NCBI RefSeq assembly: GCF_019331735.1
Contig: NZ_JAHBBH010000010.1
Location: 23,347-87,346 of the forward strand
DNA: 64,000 bases
Direction: 5' to 3'
Source of the DNA: Bifidobacterium miconis
GTDB taxonomy: Bacteria; Actinomycetota; Actinomycetes; Actinomycetales; Bifidobacteriaceae
A program made the translations under genes and the position numbers. The notes under the pieces were generated by a model that saw nothing but the letters and a program-made list of their open reading frames with translations, was not told the origin of the DNA and did no database searches. Below, piece after piece: positions 51,605 to 60,757 of this stretch; position 1 is the stretch's first letter, and every line of letters begins with the position of its first letter.

Positions 51605-51817
51605 ATGGAACAGCAGCAGTACGTGTGCGCCAAATGCGGATGCCGCAGCTATGTCAGCGACCAGTTCCAGGCCACCGGCGGCAATCTGGCCAAGCTGTTC
51701 GACGTGCAGAACAAGAAGTTCATCACCATCAGCTGCAGCCAGTGCGGCTACACCGAACTGTACCGGGCCCAGACCGGCACCGGCATGAACGTCCTCGACT
51801 TCCTCATCGGAGGCTGA
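51605..51817 (+). CDS. Zinc-ribbon nucleic-acid-binding protein (DUF2082-like)
   Basis: 70-residue protein with two Cys pairs: YVCAKCGCRSY and SCSQCGYTELY, the zinc ribbon of the PF09855-type family, with the conserved middle segment ATGGNLAKLFDVQNKKFITI. The role is unknown; the family is annotated as nucleic-acid-binding on structural grounds. AAAGGAAACCACC precedes ATG 51605. It follows the small membrane protein gene closely. Confidence 0.85.
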   Translation: MEQQQYVCAKCGCRSYVSDQFQATGGNLAKLFDVQNKKFITISCSQCGYTELYRAQTGTGMNVLDFLIGG

Positions 51818-51902
51818 CCGACGGTCGACTGCGTCCGGCGATTCCCGCGGCGACGCGGTATCATCGCACGTAGCGAGGGAACCCAAGGGGAAGGAGCCTG
51901 TT

Positions 51903-52550
51903 ATGGACATCACGCACGCGCTCACGTCGATCAATCCGAAATCCGAGGGGCCGGTGTTCCTGCTGCTGCACGGGTGGGGGTCCAACGAGCACGATCTGCC
52001 GAGTCTGCTCACGTACTGCGCGCCGGGCGGCGACTATGCGTCGTTGCGCGCGCCCATCGAATACGGCATGGGATACACGTGGTTCGGCAAGTGGGAATAC
52101 GACGGCGTGCCCACCGGTGAATCGCTTGACGAGCAGGCACGGATTGCCGGCGAGGCGATTTCGTCGTGGGTGAAGGCCAACATTCCCGAGGACCGGAAGA
52201 TCGTCGTCATGGGATTTTCCCAAGGCGGTCTGCTCGCCGGGGAAATGCTGCGGCTGGACCCGGACCGCTACGCTGCCGCAGTCAGCTTCTCCGGATTCCT
52301 CGCGCATGGGGCGCTGCCCGGAGACGAGCGGCTCGCGCAGCGTCGGCCTCCCATGTTCTATGGGCATGGTTCGGCCGACGACATCTTCCCGGCCGAAGAG
52401 GTGCGTGACATGGCCTCGTTCTATCAGGCGCACACCACACTGACCGAAAAGGTCTATCCGGGCATGACGCACAGCATCTGCATGGAGGAAATGCGCGACG
52501 TGGCCGCGTTCCTCACCGACAACGGCCTGACACGGCCTCGCATCTGGTAG
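51903..52550 (+). CDS. Phospholipase/carboxylesterase family hydrolase
   Basis: Cytosolic alpha/beta hydrolase of 215 residues (PF02230 type). It has the oxyanion strand FLLLHGWGSNEHDLPSL, the nucleophile elbow VVMGFSQGGLLAGEML (GFSQGG), Asp in MFYGHGSADDIFPAEEV, and His in YPGMTHSICMEEM. Likely hydrolyses short-chain esters or lysophospholipids. AAGGGGAAGGAGCC precedes ATG 51903. Stands alone. Confidence 0.9.
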   Translation: MDITHALTSINPKSEGPVFLLLHGWGSNEHDLPSLLTYCAPGGDYASLRAPIEYGMGYTWFGKWEYDGVPTGESLDEQARIAGEAISSWVKANIPEDRKIVVMGFSQGGLLAGEMLRLDPDRYAAAVSFSGFLAHGALPGDERLAQRRPPMFYGHGSADDIFPAEEVRDMASFYQAHTTLTEKVYPGMTHSICMEEMRDVAAFLTDNGLTRPRIW

Positions 52551-52677
52551 CGGCGCATCCGGCTGCGGAAGGCGATTGGCCGGTTCGGACCGGCCTCTTC
52601 CGCAGCGGATGCGCAGGCCGATGGCGGCAGGCGCCATGACATCAGGAACAGCAGCAACACAAGGCGGGAGCGAGCGC

Positions 52678-53862
52678 ATGACGATGCACACGGACGAGAA
52701 CACGCTGGTATCGGTCATCGTGCCGGTGTACAAGGTGGAGCGCTATCTCGACGAATGTGTGGCCGGCATCGTCGGACAAACCCACCGCAATCTGGAAATC
52801 CTGCTGGTGGATGACGGATCCCCGGACCAATGCCCGGCCATGTGCGACGCATGGGCGGCACGGGACGGACGCATACGCGTCATCCACAAGAAGAACGGCG
52901 GGCTGTCCGACGCCCGAAACGCCGGACTCGCGCACGCCACCGGCGACTGCATCTACTTCGTCGACTCCGACGACATGGTTGACGTCCGTCTCGTCGAGCA
53001 TTGCCTCGACGCCATGCGTGAACACGATGCCGATCTCGTCATGTTCCAATTCGACACGATCTCCGAAAACGGTGTGCAGCTGATTTCCGACTACAGGCAC
53101 AACGATTTCGACAAGGTCATGGTCATGACTCCGGCCGAAGGCATCAAGGCCCAGCTCAAGGCCGAAATCGACGGCTACTTCTGGTCGTTTCTCGCCGCCG
53201 CTCCCATTTACAAGGACCATGGTTTTTCCTTCCCCGTCGGACGCAAGATCGAGGACATGGCGCGCATCTGCAACGTCATCGGCGAATCGCGCCGCATCGT
53301 GCGCATCCCCGAAGTGCTGTACCACTACCGGCTGCGCGGCGGGTCCATCACCAGCGCATGGTCGCCCCAACTCATGCGCGACTGGGCGAAAGCCGCCGAC
53401 GACCGCGAGGAATACATCTTGGCGCGCTACCCCGAGCTCAAGGGCTTCATGCGCTTGCAGCAGCTCACCTTCTTCGCGAACCTCGACTACGAGACGATCC
53501 GCCAAACGCTGACCGCCAGCCTCAAAATCGATCCGGAGGACGCCGACGACATGCGCCGGCGCATCGACCGGCTGCGCCGCGACATCATCGACGACGGAGA
53601 CGAAGTGCCTGAGGCCACCCGCTCGCTGCTCGACCTGCTCAAGGACTCCGTGGACGACGCCGTCGGCGACTTCAGGGAAATGCGCGACGATTGGAAGCGC
53701 ATCGGCCGCGGATGGAAGGAATACATGCACGAACGCACCGGACAGGCGGAACGCGGCGCATCCGCGCATGGCCAAACCGGGCTCGCCGAAAAGACCGCCC
53801 GTTCCATCAAACCGCTGCTGATGAGGGACAGGCGTCCGGGCGATCAGGCGGACGAACGGTAA
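52678..53862 (+). CDS. Glycosyltransferase family 2
   Basis: 394-residue transferase with a GT-A fold: VSVIVPVYKVERYLDECVAGIVGQTHRNLEILLVDDGSPDQ, then NGGLSDARNAGLAHATGDCIYFVDSDD (the DxD motif as DSDD) and a region around GRKIEDMARICNVIGES. The C-terminal third is a charged helical region without membrane segments, so the protein is likely peripheral. It may add sugars to a cell-surface polysaccharide; donor and acceptor are unknown. ATG 52678 has GGGAG 8 nt upstream; in-frame upstream ATGs are unsupported. The next gene starts 9 nt after its stop, so they form an operon. Confidence 0.88.
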   Translation: MTMHTDENTLVSVIVPVYKVERYLDECVAGIVGQTHRNLEILLVDDGSPDQCPAMCDAWAARDGRIRVIHKKNGGLSDARNAGLAHATGDCIYFVDSDDMVDVRLVEHCLDAMREHDADLVMFQFDTISENGVQLISDYRHNDFDKVMVMTPAEGIKAQLKAEIDGYFWSFLAAAPIYKDHGFSFPVGRKIEDMARICNVIGESRRIVRIPEVLYHYRLRGGSITSAWSPQLMRDWAKAADDREEYILARYPELKGFMRLQQLTFFANLDYETIRQTLTASLKIDPEDADDMRRRIDRLRRDIIDDGDEVPEATRSLLDLLKDSVDDAVGDFREMRDDWKRIGRGWKEYMHERTGQAERGASAHGQTGLAEKTARSIKPLLMRDRRPGDQADER

Positions 53863-53871
53863 GGAAGGGCA

Positions 53872-54561
53872 ATGCGCGCATTCGACTTCGACGGCACGAT
53901 CTACGACGGCGAAAGCCTCTTCGATCTCTACCTGTACAGCGCCCGGCACGATCCGAAGGTGTTCCGCCACATCGCGCCCGTGCTGCGCTACGCGATCAAA
54001 TACAAGCTCGGACGGGCCACGCTCGAACAGATGGAGTACGGCGTGGGCCGGATCGCCCGCAAATATCTGCGCGACCTGTCCGAATCGCGCAGGGTGAACG
54101 ATCTGTGCGGCAACGGCCTCGACGTGGTGCTGGACGACGTCGCGCATCTCGCCGACGAGTCGAACGCTCCGCAAACGGCCGAGGACGAGGTGCCGCGCCC
54201 GCCGTCCGGCGGTCTTGACGGATTGGTACGCGCATTCTGGGACCGCAACATGCGCCGGATCAAACCGTGGTACCGGCCGCGGCCTGACGACGTGATCATC
54301 ACCGCATCGTTCGACGTGACCGTGGGGGAGGCGTGCCGCAGGCTCGGCCTGTCCCGTCTCGTCGCCTCGACGATCGACCCGGCGAGCATGGAGGTCACCT
54401 ATCTGAACTTCAACACGAACAAGCCGAAACGGTTCCGCGAACTGTTCGGCGACGAGCCGATCGACGAGTTCTACACGGACAGCCGATTCGACCAGCCCAT
54501 GATCGACCTCGCGCGCCACGCGTTCATGGTCAAGGGCGATCGCATCACCCAAGTCAAGTAG
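53872..54561 (+). CDS. HAD-IB family phosphatase-like protein
   Basis: 229-residue HAD-superfamily protein. Motif I is MRAFDFDGTIYDGESLFD at the very N-terminus, motif II ITASFDVTVGEACRRLGLSRLVAST, a Lys candidate in NTNKPKRFRELFG, and the motif III/IV-like EFYTDSRFDQPMIDLARHAFMVKGDRIT (the Asp pair is D..D across SRFD). The pattern FYTDS-x-x-D is typical of the HAD-IB/PSPase-like group. AAGGGC precedes ATG 53872. Co-transcribed with the upstream GT2, so a role in polysaccharide or lipid-linked sugar metabolism is possible. Confidence 0.8.
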   Translation: MRAFDFDGTIYDGESLFDLYLYSARHDPKVFRHIAPVLRYAIKYKLGRATLEQMEYGVGRIARKYLRDLSESRRVNDLCGNGLDVVLDDVAHLADESNAPQTAEDEVPRPPSGGLDGLVRAFWDRNMRRIKPWYRPRPDDVIITASFDVTVGEACRRLGLSRLVASTIDPASMEVTYLNFNTNKPKRFRELFGDEPIDEFYTDSRFDQPMIDLARHAFMVKGDRITQVK

Positions 54562-54569
54562 CTCCTTAT

Positions 54570-54590
54570 CCCATAGCCCATAGCCCATAG
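54570..54590. repeat. Short tandem repeat, 7 bp x 3
   Basis: Three perfect copies of CCCATAG in the spacer after the HAD-IB gene. The rest of the spacer up to 54717 has a weak GGCCCGC/GGGCC hairpin and no gene. Confidence 0.8.
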
Positions 54591-54717
54591 CGCACAGCCG
54601 GCCCGCAAGTGGGCCCGTGATCCAAGGAGCGCCCCGGCACAAGACGAAACCGCCCGTGCGCGTGCGCGAGACGGCATCGGGCGTGCCTTGTCCGCCGTTT
54701 TGTTATCGTATCCTTCC

Positions 54718-55800
54718 GTGAACAAGCAGTCGAACGGACAGCACGGCAACGGACAAGGACAGTCGGACATGCAACGGCGGGAACAGGGCGCGGAGGCCAA
54801 GGTGTCCCCGTCGCTGGCCCGGCTCATGCTGGTGGTCAACGCCGCCGTATGGGGTTCCGGATACACGATTCTCAAGCACGTCCAGCAGACCATTCCCACC
54901 CAATGGATGATGGTGCTGCGCATGGGCGCGGCCGCTATCATTCTCGGCATCGCGTTCCTGCCGCATTTGCGCCGCATCGGACTGCGCAGGTACGTCATCC
55001 CCGGCATCCTGCTCGCGCTCTCGTTCTGGCTCGGCTACATCTTCCAGCTGTGGGGCCTGTCGCTCACGGCCCCCGGACGCAACGCGTTCCTGACCGACAC
55101 GTACTGCGTCATGGTGCCGTTCCTCATCTGGGCGCTCACCAAACGCCGCCCCACGTGGCAGCACATCGTCGCCACGTTCGTGTGCGTGGTCGGCATCGGC
55201 TTCGTCTCGCTCAGCGGCGGCGGGGGAGCGGACCTGTTCCGCATCAGCTTCGGCGACGGCATCACCATCGTCGGCGCGTTCTTCTTCGCGCTCAACCTCG
55301 TCACCGTCGGCATGCTCGGCCGCCGCTACGACGCGACCGCGCTCATGTTCTCGGAATTCGCGTTCACGGCCGTCCTCTTCCTCATCGGCGCCGTGCCGGT
55401 CGAAGGCGCGCCCCAGGCCGGATGGCTGCGCTGGGACCTCATCGCCGGCCTCGCGTATCTCGTGATCGGCTCGACCATCGTCGCCCAGCTGTTCCAGACC
55501 ATCGCCGTGCAGCATCTGCCCACCGCGCAGGCGTCCATCATCCTGAGCACGGAAAGCGTGTTCGGCGTGCTCGTCTCCGTGCTCTTCTACGGCGAAGTCC
55601 TCACCGCGCAGTCGGTGACCGGCTTCGCGCTCATCTTCTGCGCGATCATCCTGTCCGAAGTCGCCCTGCCCAGCCCGTTCCGCCGGCGGCACAGAAACGA
55701 TGGCACGGGCGCGGACGCGATCGCGGGCAAGACCGCGGACGAGGAACCGAACGGAAAGGCCGCGGCGAAGGAGGCGGCGCATGGACCAGATCGCCAGTGA
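54718..55800 (+). CDS. EamA/DMT-family transporter
   Basis: 10-TM drug/metabolite transporter of 360 residues with two EamA repeats: NAAVWGSGYTILKHV..IPTQWMMVLRMGAAAIILGIAFL and DGITIVGAFFFALNLVTVGMLGRRY..ASIILSTESVFGVLVSVLFYGEVLTAQSVTGFALIFCAIILSE. The start is taken as GTG 54718: no Shine-Dalgarno is present, but a TATCGT box lies 8 nt upstream, consistent with a leaderless mRNA. ATG 54769 is an alternative that would remove a Gln/Gly-rich leader. The 3' end overlaps the AraC gene by 20 nt, so the two form an operon. Substrate unknown. Confidence 0.82.
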   Translation: MNKQSNGQHGNGQGQSDMQRREQGAEAKVSPSLARLMLVVNAAVWGSGYTILKHVQQTIPTQWMMVLRMGAAAIILGIAFLPHLRRIGLRRYVIPGILLALSFWLGYIFQLWGLSLTAPGRNAFLTDTYCVMVPFLIWALTKRRPTWQHIVATFVCVVGIGFVSLSGGGGADLFRISFGDGITIVGAFFFALNLVTVGMLGRRYDATALMFSEFAFTAVLFLIGAVPVEGAPQAGWLRWDLIAGLAYLVIGSTIVAQLFQTIAVQHLPTAQASIILSTESVFGVLVSVLFYGEVLTAQSVTGFALIFCAIILSEVALPSPFRRRHRNDGTGADAIAGKTADEEPNGKAAAKEAAHGPDRQ

Positions 55801-56530
55801 GGCGAAACTGCGCTACCTCGACTTCATCTCGCGCGAGGACCGCATCCGGCACCACCGCTACGTCGAGGAGATGAAGCAGTACGACCTCATGCGCTCCGGC
55901 GACGGTGCGGCCATCGCCGAAAGCGCGAGACTCTGGGATTCGGGGCTCTACGGCCACCTGTCCGACGACCCGGTGCGCAACGCGAAATACCGGTTCGTCA
56001 CGTCGATCACGCTCGCCACGCGCTTCGCGATCGAAGGCGGCATGGACGAGGAGGACGCCTACAACGCGTCCGACCTGTACATCCAGGACATGGACCGGTG
56101 CAAGGACGCCAACGACGTGCGCCGCCTGCACACCGACATGATGACGTTCTTCACATGGGCCATGGCCGACATGCAGAAGTCCGAAATCCATTCCAAGGCC
56201 GTGGCCGAAACCATGGACTTCATCCACTATCATCTGCACGAGCGGATCACCGTCGAACGTCTTGCCGAGCATGTCGGGCTCAACCCCACGTACCTGTCCG
56301 AACTGTTCGCGCGCGAAACCGGCACGCCGATATCGAAATACGTGACGGCCAAGCGCATGGAGGCCGCCGAGAACATGCTCAAGTACTCCGACTATTCGCT
56401 CGGCGAGATCGCGCAGATCCTCGCCTACCGCTCGCAAAGCCACTTCACCAAGGTGTTCCGCGAGCACGCCGGCATGACGCCCGGCCAGTATCGGCGCAAG
56501 TACGCGCAGACCGGCATCTGGCCGGAGTAG
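55781..56530 (+). CDS. AraC-family transcriptional regulator
   Basis: 249-residue regulator. The N-terminal ~140 residues form an uncharacterised helical sensor-like region (REDRIRHHRYVEEMKQYDLM). The C-terminal double helix-turn-helix is FIHYHLHERITVERLAEHVGLNPTYLSELFARETGTPISKYVTAKRMEAAENMLKYSDYSLGEIAQILAYRSQSHFTKVFREHAGMTPGQYRRKY, a complete AraC signature. ATG 55781 has an excellent AAGGAGGCGGCGC site inside the end of the transporter gene. No classical ligand domain is recognised. It may control its own operon. Confidence 0.88.
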   Translation: MDQIASEAKLRYLDFISREDRIRHHRYVEEMKQYDLMRSGDGAAIAESARLWDSGLYGHLSDDPVRNAKYRFVTSITLATRFAIEGGMDEEDAYNASDLYIQDMDRCKDANDVRRLHTDMMTFFTWAMADMQKSEIHSKAVAETMDFIHYHLHERITVERLAEHVGLNPTYLSELFARETGTPISKYVTAKRMEAAENMLKYSDYSLGEIAQILAYRSQSHFTKVFREHAGMTPGQYRRKYAQTGIWPE

Positions 56531-56580
56531 GCAAGTCGCCGGAACGCTCCGCGCGGCGTCGGCGCGCACCGCCCACGTGC

Positions 56581-56616
56581 CGGATGCGTCGGATGCGACG
56601 GATGCGACGGATACGA
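56581..56616. repeat. Nine-bp tandem repeat, four copies
   Basis: CGGATGCGT, CGGATGCGA, CGGATGCGA, CGGATACGA in succession, in the spacer between the AraC and phosphatase genes. Candidate variable-number repeat; no gene. Confidence 0.75.
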
Positions 56617-56769
56617 CGCCTGCGCGGTCGGAGCGCGTCGATGCGCGCGGTGACGCGCGGCTGTACGATCGGTGAATTCTTCCCGCGGCGGACGCATTGG
56701 CCGGTTCGGCAACGTTGCCGTACGATACGGTTAGACAACGAAGTGCTATGCGAAAAGAGGAACACGGCC

Positions 56770-57582
56770 ATGGGAATGCCGCTTGATTTGTATGTGATCC
56801 GGCACGGCGAGTCGGAGGCGAACGTGATCATCAGCGCCGGCGAGCAGGGCGACGATTCGCTGTACACGCAGGACAACGTCACCGTGCCCGACCGGTCGTG
56901 GCGCCTCACCGCGACCGGACGCAAGCAGGCCGACTGCATCGGCCGCTGGCTTGTCGACCAGCAGCAGCTGTTCGACCGCTATCTCGTCTCGCCGTTCGTG
57001 CGCACGCGCGAAACGGCTGCCACGATGGCCCTGCCGAAGGCGAAATGGGAGGAGACGCGCGTGCTGCGCGAACGCTCGTGGGGCGAGATCAACACGATCA
57101 CCAAGGACGAGTTCCGCGGCAACTACCCGCGCAACTGGATGTTCAAGAACACGGATCCGCTGTACTGGCGCCCGCCGGCGGGCGAGTCGATCGCCGACGT
57201 GGCCGAGAACCGCGTGCACAATCTGCTCACGTCGCTCGACCGCAAGTCCGACGCGCAGTCGGTGGTGATGGTCAGCCACGGTGATCTGATGCTCGCGCTG
57301 ATGCTCGTGCTCGAGGACTTGTCGGACGAGGAGTTCATGCGTCGCGCCGCGTCCGACGACTGGAAGATCACGAACTGCACGTGCCTGCACTATTCGCGGC
57401 GCGATCCGGCGACCGGACGCACGTACAAGCGGTTCCGCTGGGAGCAGACCGCACGGCCGGTGCTCAACGAGGAGAACGGCAAGTGGGAGGTGCAGGTGAC
57501 CGACTGGCGATCGTTCAAGAAGCCGACGCTGTCCAACGGCGATCTGGTGGACGTGGTGCACGCGGTCGACCCGCACCTGTGA
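56770..57582 (+). CDS. Histidine-phosphatase (phosphoglycerate-mutase-like) protein
   Basis: 270-residue member of the histidine phosphatase superfamily. The catalytic RHG motif is LYVIRHGESEANV near residue 10. SPFVRTRETAATM supplies the second conserved Arg, LRERSWGEIN the acid residue region, and VVMVSHGDLMLALML the second His. An insert of about 60 residues and a C-terminal extension (RRDPATGRTYKRFRWEQTARPV) distinguish it from true glycolytic mutase, so it is more likely a phosphatase of unknown substrate. The ATG at 56770 follows AAAAGAGGAACACGGCC. Not obviously in an operon. Confidence 0.85.
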   Translation: MGMPLDLYVIRHGESEANVIISAGEQGDDSLYTQDNVTVPDRSWRLTATGRKQADCIGRWLVDQQQLFDRYLVSPFVRTRETAATMALPKAKWEETRVLRERSWGEINTITKDEFRGNYPRNWMFKNTDPLYWRPPAGESIADVAENRVHNLLTSLDRKSDAQSVVMVSHGDLMLALMLVLEDLSDEEFMRRAASDDWKITNCTCLHYSRRDPATGRTYKRFRWEQTARPVLNEENGKWEVQVTDWRSFKKPTLSNGDLVDVVHAVDPHL

Positions 57583-57748
57583 GGCCGGCCGCGGCGCCGG
57601 CGCGCATCGGTCGTGCGTCGGCGGTGCAACGACCGTGCATCGGCCGTGCGTCGAAATGTGAAGTACCGGTGAACAGGCTACAATGGCTCACGATGCGCGG
57701 GCGCGCGATGTGACGCGCCCGCTCGGAGAGAACCGAAGGAGTTCATCT

Positions 57749-59038
57749 ATGAAGAACCTGTTCACCTGGGCGCTGCACGGCGACGGCAAGACGCTCGCCC
57801 CCGGCGAGGTCGTCGAGCCCGACGAGCGCCTGACCTGGCCGCGCACCGCCGGCATCGGCGCGCAGCACGTCGTCGCCATGTTCGGCGCGACCTTCCTCGT
57901 GCCGATCCTCACCGGCTTCGACCCGTCGACCACGCTGTTCTTCACCGCGCTGTCGACCGCCCTGTTCCTGCTCATCAACAAGAACGTGCTGCCGAGCTAC
58001 CTCGGCTCGTCGTTCGGTTTCATCGCGCCGATCACCGCCGTCACCACCGCGCACAAGGGCATCGCCGTCGCCAGCTTCGGCATCATGGCTACCGGCCTGC
58101 TGCTCGCGCTCGTCGGCGTGGCCGTCCACTACGCCGGCTCGAAGTGGATCGACATCATCATGCCGCCGGTCGTCAACGGTGCCATCGTCGCGATCATCGG
58201 CTTCAACCTGGCTCCCAGCGTATGGAACAACTTCAAGGCCGCTCCCGACACCGCGCTCGTCACCCTCGTAGCCGTGCTGCTGGTTGCCGTGCTGTTCAAG
58301 GGCCTTGCGGGCCGACTCAACATCCTGCTCGGCGTGATCATCGGCTACGCGTACGCCTGCGTGCGCGGCCAGGTCGACTTCTCCGCCATCGGCAAGGCCG
58401 CGTGGATCGGCTTCCCGCAGTTCCACACCCCGCAGGTCGACTTCTCGATCCTGCCGATGTTCCTGCCCGTCGTGCTGGTGCTCGTCGCCGAGAACGTCGG
58501 CCACGTCAAGTCCGTCGCGCAGATGACCGGCCGCGACTACGACAGCCAGATGGGCACCGCCCTGTTCGCCGACGGCCTCGGCACCGCGATCGCCGGCTTC
58601 GGCGGCGGCTCCGGCACCACCACGTACGGCGAGAACATCGGCGTGATGGCCGCCACCAAGGTCTATTCGACCGCCGCCTACTGGTGCGCGGCCGGCTTCG
58701 CGCTGCTGCTGAGCCTGTGCCCGAAGTTCGGCGCGATCATCAACACCATCCCCGCCGGCGTGCTCGGCGGCGTGACCACCCTGCTCTACGGCATGATCGG
58801 CATGATGGGCATCCGCATCTGGGTCGAGAACAAGGTCAACTTCGACAAGCCGCTCAACATCATGGTCGCCGCGATCGTGATGATCATCGCCATCGGCCAG
58901 TTCGAGTTCGCGTTCGGCGGCATCCAGTTCAACGGCATCGCCATCGGCACGATCGTCATCCTCGTCGCCTACCACGGCCTCAAGGCCATCGGCAAGGCCA
59001 CCGGCACCATCGCCAAGGACGATCCGGACATCCTGTAG
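57749..59038 (+). CDS. Uracil/xanthine permease (NCS2 family)
   Basis: Nucleobase:H+ symporter of 429 residues with about 12-14 hydrophobic segments. The NCS2 pattern is clear: GIGAQHVVAMFGATFLVPILTGFDPSTTLFFTALSTALFLL near the N-terminus, YLGSSFGFIAPITAV, and the substrate-site helices AENVGHVKSVAQMTGRDYDSQMGTALFADGLGTAIAGFGGGSGTTTYGENIGVMA (Glu in AENVGH and NxGxM/T-like ENIGVM). Subfamily features favour UraA-type uracil over xanthine transport. AAGGAG precedes ATG 57749; a TACAAT box lies near 57678. It is followed by a terminator. Confidence 0.9.
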   Translation: MKNLFTWALHGDGKTLAPGEVVEPDERLTWPRTAGIGAQHVVAMFGATFLVPILTGFDPSTTLFFTALSTALFLLINKNVLPSYLGSSFGFIAPITAVTTAHKGIAVASFGIMATGLLLALVGVAVHYAGSKWIDIIMPPVVNGAIVAIIGFNLAPSVWNNFKAAPDTALVTLVAVLLVAVLFKGLAGRLNILLGVIIGYAYACVRGQVDFSAIGKAAWIGFPQFHTPQVDFSILPMFLPVVLVLVAENVGHVKSVAQMTGRDYDSQMGTALFADGLGTAIAGFGGGSGTTTYGENIGVMAATKVYSTAAYWCAAGFALLLSLCPKFGAIINTIPAGVLGGVTTLLYGMIGMMGIRIWVENKVNFDKPLNIMVAAIVMIIAIGQFEFAFGGIQFNGIAIGTIVILVAYHGLKAIGKATGTIAKDDPDIL

Positions 59039-59096
59039 CCCGGTTCACCGTCCCAACGGTCCGTGACCGCCGCCGACACACGACGCGGCGACAACG

Positions 59097-59177
59097 AAAG
59101 GCCGTATGTATGCGCATCCCTGTGAGGGCCCGACATACATACGGCCTTTTCCTATGCCCAAAACGGCCGTATGTATG
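59097..59177. terminator. Terminator region with two mutually exclusive hairpins
   Basis: AAAGGCCGTATGTATG (59097-59112) pairs perfectly with CATACATACGGCCTTT (59134-59149), giving a 16-bp stem with a 21-nt loop followed by T residues. A third copy of GGCCGTATGTATG at 59165-59177 can pair with the same middle arm instead. It lies between the permease (plus) and an AraC gene (minus), so it can terminate in both directions. Confidence 0.8.
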
Positions 59178-59224
59178 TGCGGGCGGGATGGGGGGCGGTG
59201 CGGCCGTCCATCCCGCCGGGCTGC

Positions 59225-60151
59225 TCACGGTTGCGTGCGGAACGCGCCGGGCGTCATGCCGGCGCGCCTGCGGAACACGTTGACGAAATAGCTTGCCGTG
59301 GAGAATCCGCACGCCCGCGCGATCTCCGCGACCGACCCGTTGGTCTCCCGCAGCAGCCGGCGTGCCTCCTCCATGCGGCGGTCGGTCAGATATTCGTTCG
59401 GCGTGCGGCCCACGTATTTGCGGAACAGGATGCAGCATTGGCTGCGGCTGACGCCTCCGGCCGCCGCGACGTCGTCCAATCCGAGCGGATCACGGAACCG
59501 ATGCTGGATGAGGCCGGTCATGCCCAGAACGCTCATGCGGTTGCGCTGTTCGATGGATTCGCCCTCGTCCGGCCCGTCGCCGCCGTTCGGCCGGAACCGG
59601 TCAAGCACCATGTCGCACAGCTCCATCGCCGCGGCCACCGCCGGCAGCGGCGACATGCAGGTGCTGTTCTCCGCGCCGCGCACCCCGCCTCCCGGAGTCA
59701 GCCGCACCACGCGCTCGATGCCCATGAGCACGTCCCGCTGCCAGTCGACATCCGGCGTCAGGAGCAGGCAATCGTCCATCTGCTGCGCGAACGCCCGTTC
59801 GCAGCGGGCCGTCACCTGCGGCGTCAGATGCTCGAACAGCGACGGGCTGATCACCGCGCATGAGAATCGCACGTCCTGCCGTGTGGGGGAGAAACCGTAG
59901 TGCAGCCGGCTTGCGTTGACCACCACGCCCTCGCCGGGATGCAGCACCGTGACCCGGCCGTTGACGAAATGATGCAGGTCGCCGCTGATCACGTGAATGA
60001 ACTCGAGGTCGCGATGCCAGTGGCACGGGCACCGGCAATCGGGAAAGATCGACAGCGGATCGCAGCGCGCGTAGATCGGCAGTTCGGGAATGTTGTATTC
60101 GATGCGCTCCGACAGGTCGGAGAGCACGGTGATCCTCTTCGTCGGGCGCAT
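59225..60151 (-). CDS. AraC-family regulator with N-terminal cupin domain
   Basis: 308-residue transcription factor. The N-terminal cupin (HRDLEFIHVISGDLHHFVNGRVTVLHPGEGVVVNASRLHYGFSPTR) has the H-x-x-x-E-x...H-like barrel and probably binds a sugar. The C-terminal AraC HTH pair is MTGLIQHRFRDPLGLDDVAAAGGVSRSQCCILFRKYVGRTPNEYLTDRRMEEARRLLRETNGSVAEIARACGFSTASYFVNVFRRRAGMTPGAFR. A GGGAGGGATGCC site precedes ATG 60151. No target operon adjoins, though the SDR gene downstream on the other side is a candidate. Confidence 0.9.
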   Translation of the reverse strand: MRPTKRITVLSDLSERIEYNIPELPIYARCDPLSIFPDCRCPCHWHRDLEFIHVISGDLHHFVNGRVTVLHPGEGVVVNASRLHYGFSPTRQDVRFSCAVISPSLFEHLTPQVTARCERAFAQQMDDCLLLTPDVDWQRDVLMGIERVVRLTPGGGVRGAENSTCMSPLPAVAAAMELCDMVLDRFRPNGGDGPDEGESIEQRNRMSVLGMTGLIQHRFRDPLGLDDVAAAGGVSRSQCCILFRKYVGRTPNEYLTDRRMEEARRLLRETNGSVAEIARACGFSTASYFVNVFRRRAGMTPGAFRTQP

Positions 60152-60361
60152 GGCATCCCTCCCATCATCGTATCTACTATTTTGATATTACCGTGTCGGG
60201 AAATGCAATCGGTACACCAGTGTCGAAAACGCGGAAATCATATTATAGAAGCATCTTCCAGCTGCAGAGGAAGACGCGATACCAAATCCATCGAAGCAAT
60301 GATATGGACGATTCCGCCATGTCGGGCATCTTCGATGCGTCTGTCACAAGGAGTGATCGCA

Positions 60362-60553
60362 ATGCGTAGCCATGCACTGAAGAACCATGCCGGATCCGGC
60401 GCCGCACTGTCCGGCCTGATCGCCGAAGGCAACCGTCTACTCGACCGGTTCTTTGCCGCCTGCCGCGTCTGGGTGGCCCGTCAGCTCGCTCACCCGGACG
60501 AGGAGAACTGGTGGGCGATGTGGTATCCGAAGAACGCCGCGCAGATCGCGTGA
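60362..60553 (+). CDS. Small uncharacterised protein, 63 residues
   Basis: Starts ATG 60362 with a very good AAGGAGTGATCGCA. Sequence features are an N-terminal basic stretch (MRSHALKNHAG), a hydrophobic/aromatic amphipathic helix (GNRLLDRFFAACRVWVARQL) and a Trp-rich acidic end, ENWWAMWYPKNAAQIA. No family recognised. It lies behind an AT-rich region with TATTAT (60241-60246), a possible promoter. The strong ribosome binding site and isolated position favour a real gene. Confidence 0.6.
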   Translation: MRSHALKNHAGSGAALSGLIAEGNRLLDRFFAACRVWVARQLAHPDEENWWAMWYPKNAAQIA

Positions 60554-60757
60554 CCGCCTCGCGGATGGCGTGATGACGCCGGTGCCGCCCGCTGTGCGGC
60601 GTCGTCGCGTTGTGCCGATGCTCGGGGCGCTGCCGGACGAAACACGGGTCTAACCGGTTCGATATGCTGACATGGGTTTTGCCGCGCTTCACGGCAACGC
60701 CGCGGCGACTGCGCCGCACATGAGCCACAATACGCAAGGACGCAAGGAGACAGCATC

